From NCBI GenBank assembly GCA_963693365.1, contig CAVNZM010000013.1, positions 5,890,001 to 5,954,000 of the forward strand: DNA of 64,000 nt, in the 5' to 3' direction. Positions 63,541 to 64,000 of this stretch are shown piece by piece. A model generated the notes under the pieces. The model had not been told where the DNA came from and made no database searches. It was given only the letters and a program-made list of their open reading frames with translations. The translations under genes and the position numbers were made by a program. The stretch comes from Amoebidium appalachense (taxonomy: Eukaryota > Ichthyosporea). How positions within the stretch are numbered: position 1 is the stretch's first letter; every line of letters starts with the position of its first letter.

Positions 63541-64000
63541 TAGAATACAAATATCTTGGTGTTCCGGTTGATTCTGTTGGTGTTATGTTTCCCCATATGG
63601 TCGAAAAGAGGGTAGAGTTGGCTCGTAAGCGGTTAGCTTTCTTCTCGGCTAATATTTTTAAAGACACACCCCTCCATCCTTCTATTAGACTTACATTTAT
63701 TCGCACTTTTGTCTTCCCGGCATGTGAATATGGTTTACCCCCTTCTCGCCGCTTGGATCAAGAAAGAGAGAACTAGAGCGCTTAAACCCTTGGCAAATTT
63801 CCTTGAAGCAGAAGTTGCCTCCTTTCTATCTAACAACTGTTGTAAACCTGGGCCTGTAACGCTCTCGATATATGGTCTGGTCCCAATAGCTGCTAGAGTA
63901 TCCTATCTCGCGCTGAAATTCAATAAGCACATAAGCCGCTTAAAGAAGTATTTGCCCTCCCACCCTCTCTTCTCTATCCGACCTGTCCCCTCCTCACCTC
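63541..64000 (+). mobile_element. Non-LTR retrotransposon RT fragment, copy B (runs off window)
   Basis: Plus strand: begins abruptly at about 63541 with EYKYLGVPVDSVGVMF, continues KRLAFFSANIFKDTPLHP and FPACEYGLP, then (after a frameshift near 63765) LANFLEAEVASFLSNNCC to SIRPVPS at the window end. Near-identical at DNA level to copy A (41.1-41.6 kb) but in the opposite orientation. The abrupt start is typical of 5' truncation during target-primed insertion. Confidence 0.88.

Overview
This window comes from a nuclear eukaryotic genome. Genes are split into many short exons (7 to 414 nt) with GT-AG junctions. Introns are packed with (GT)n/(AC)n, long poly-G/poly-C tracts, minisatellites and transposon remnants. 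The set of families (an X11/Mint/LIN-10-like tandem-PDZ protein, an RBFOX-type RNA-binding protein, AAMP, mitochondrial proline dehydrogenase and a secreted trypsin), together with two small genes that look like bacterial hypothetical families, fits a holozoan (animal lineage or a unicellular relative such as a choanoflagellate or ichthyosporean). The species cannot be fixed from the sequence alone.

Layout. 0.9-7.9 kb (minus): X11/Mint-like double PDZ gene whose last intron carries a 45-bp minisatellite built on the splice site itself. 9.2-16.2 kb (minus): complete 11-exon RBFOX-like gene, divergent from a small intronless plus-strand gene (16.8-17.1 kb); the two share a gap holding two perfect CRE (TGACGTCA) sites. 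18.0-28.6 kb (minus): AAMP WD40 gene, 12 exons recognised and one missing, with one homopolymer frameshift. 31.3-35.3 kb (minus): probable transposon-derived two-exon gene (C2H2 finger plus a tail) whose intron is a 3.2-kb GT satellite with higher-order repeats. 36.5-37.6 kb (plus): small three-exon orphan gene with a TATA box. 38.3-39.9 kb: Tc1/mariner-like element with about 25-bp inverted termini and TA flanks, carrying a helical 122-codon ORF. 40.1-42.1 kb (minus): two abutting broken LINE reverse transcriptases. 42.4-46.9 kb (minus): bacterial-like 'VLAVGSN' family gene. 48.0-53.6 kb (minus): complete 10-exon EF-hand proline dehydrogenase. 57.3-62.2 kb (minus): complete 8-exon trypsin with a roughly 300-residue cysteine-containing C-terminal part. 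63.5-64.0 kb (plus): another LINE copy, inverted relative to the one at 41 kb and running off the window.

Exon joins were worked out by hand from splice dinucleotides, codon phase and similarity to known families; no search or RNA evidence was available. The genes do not form one pathway. The most unusual features are the repeats: a dispersed poly-G-headed intronic repeat family, the splice-site minisatellite, the GT higher-order array and the two-exon gene wrapped round it.
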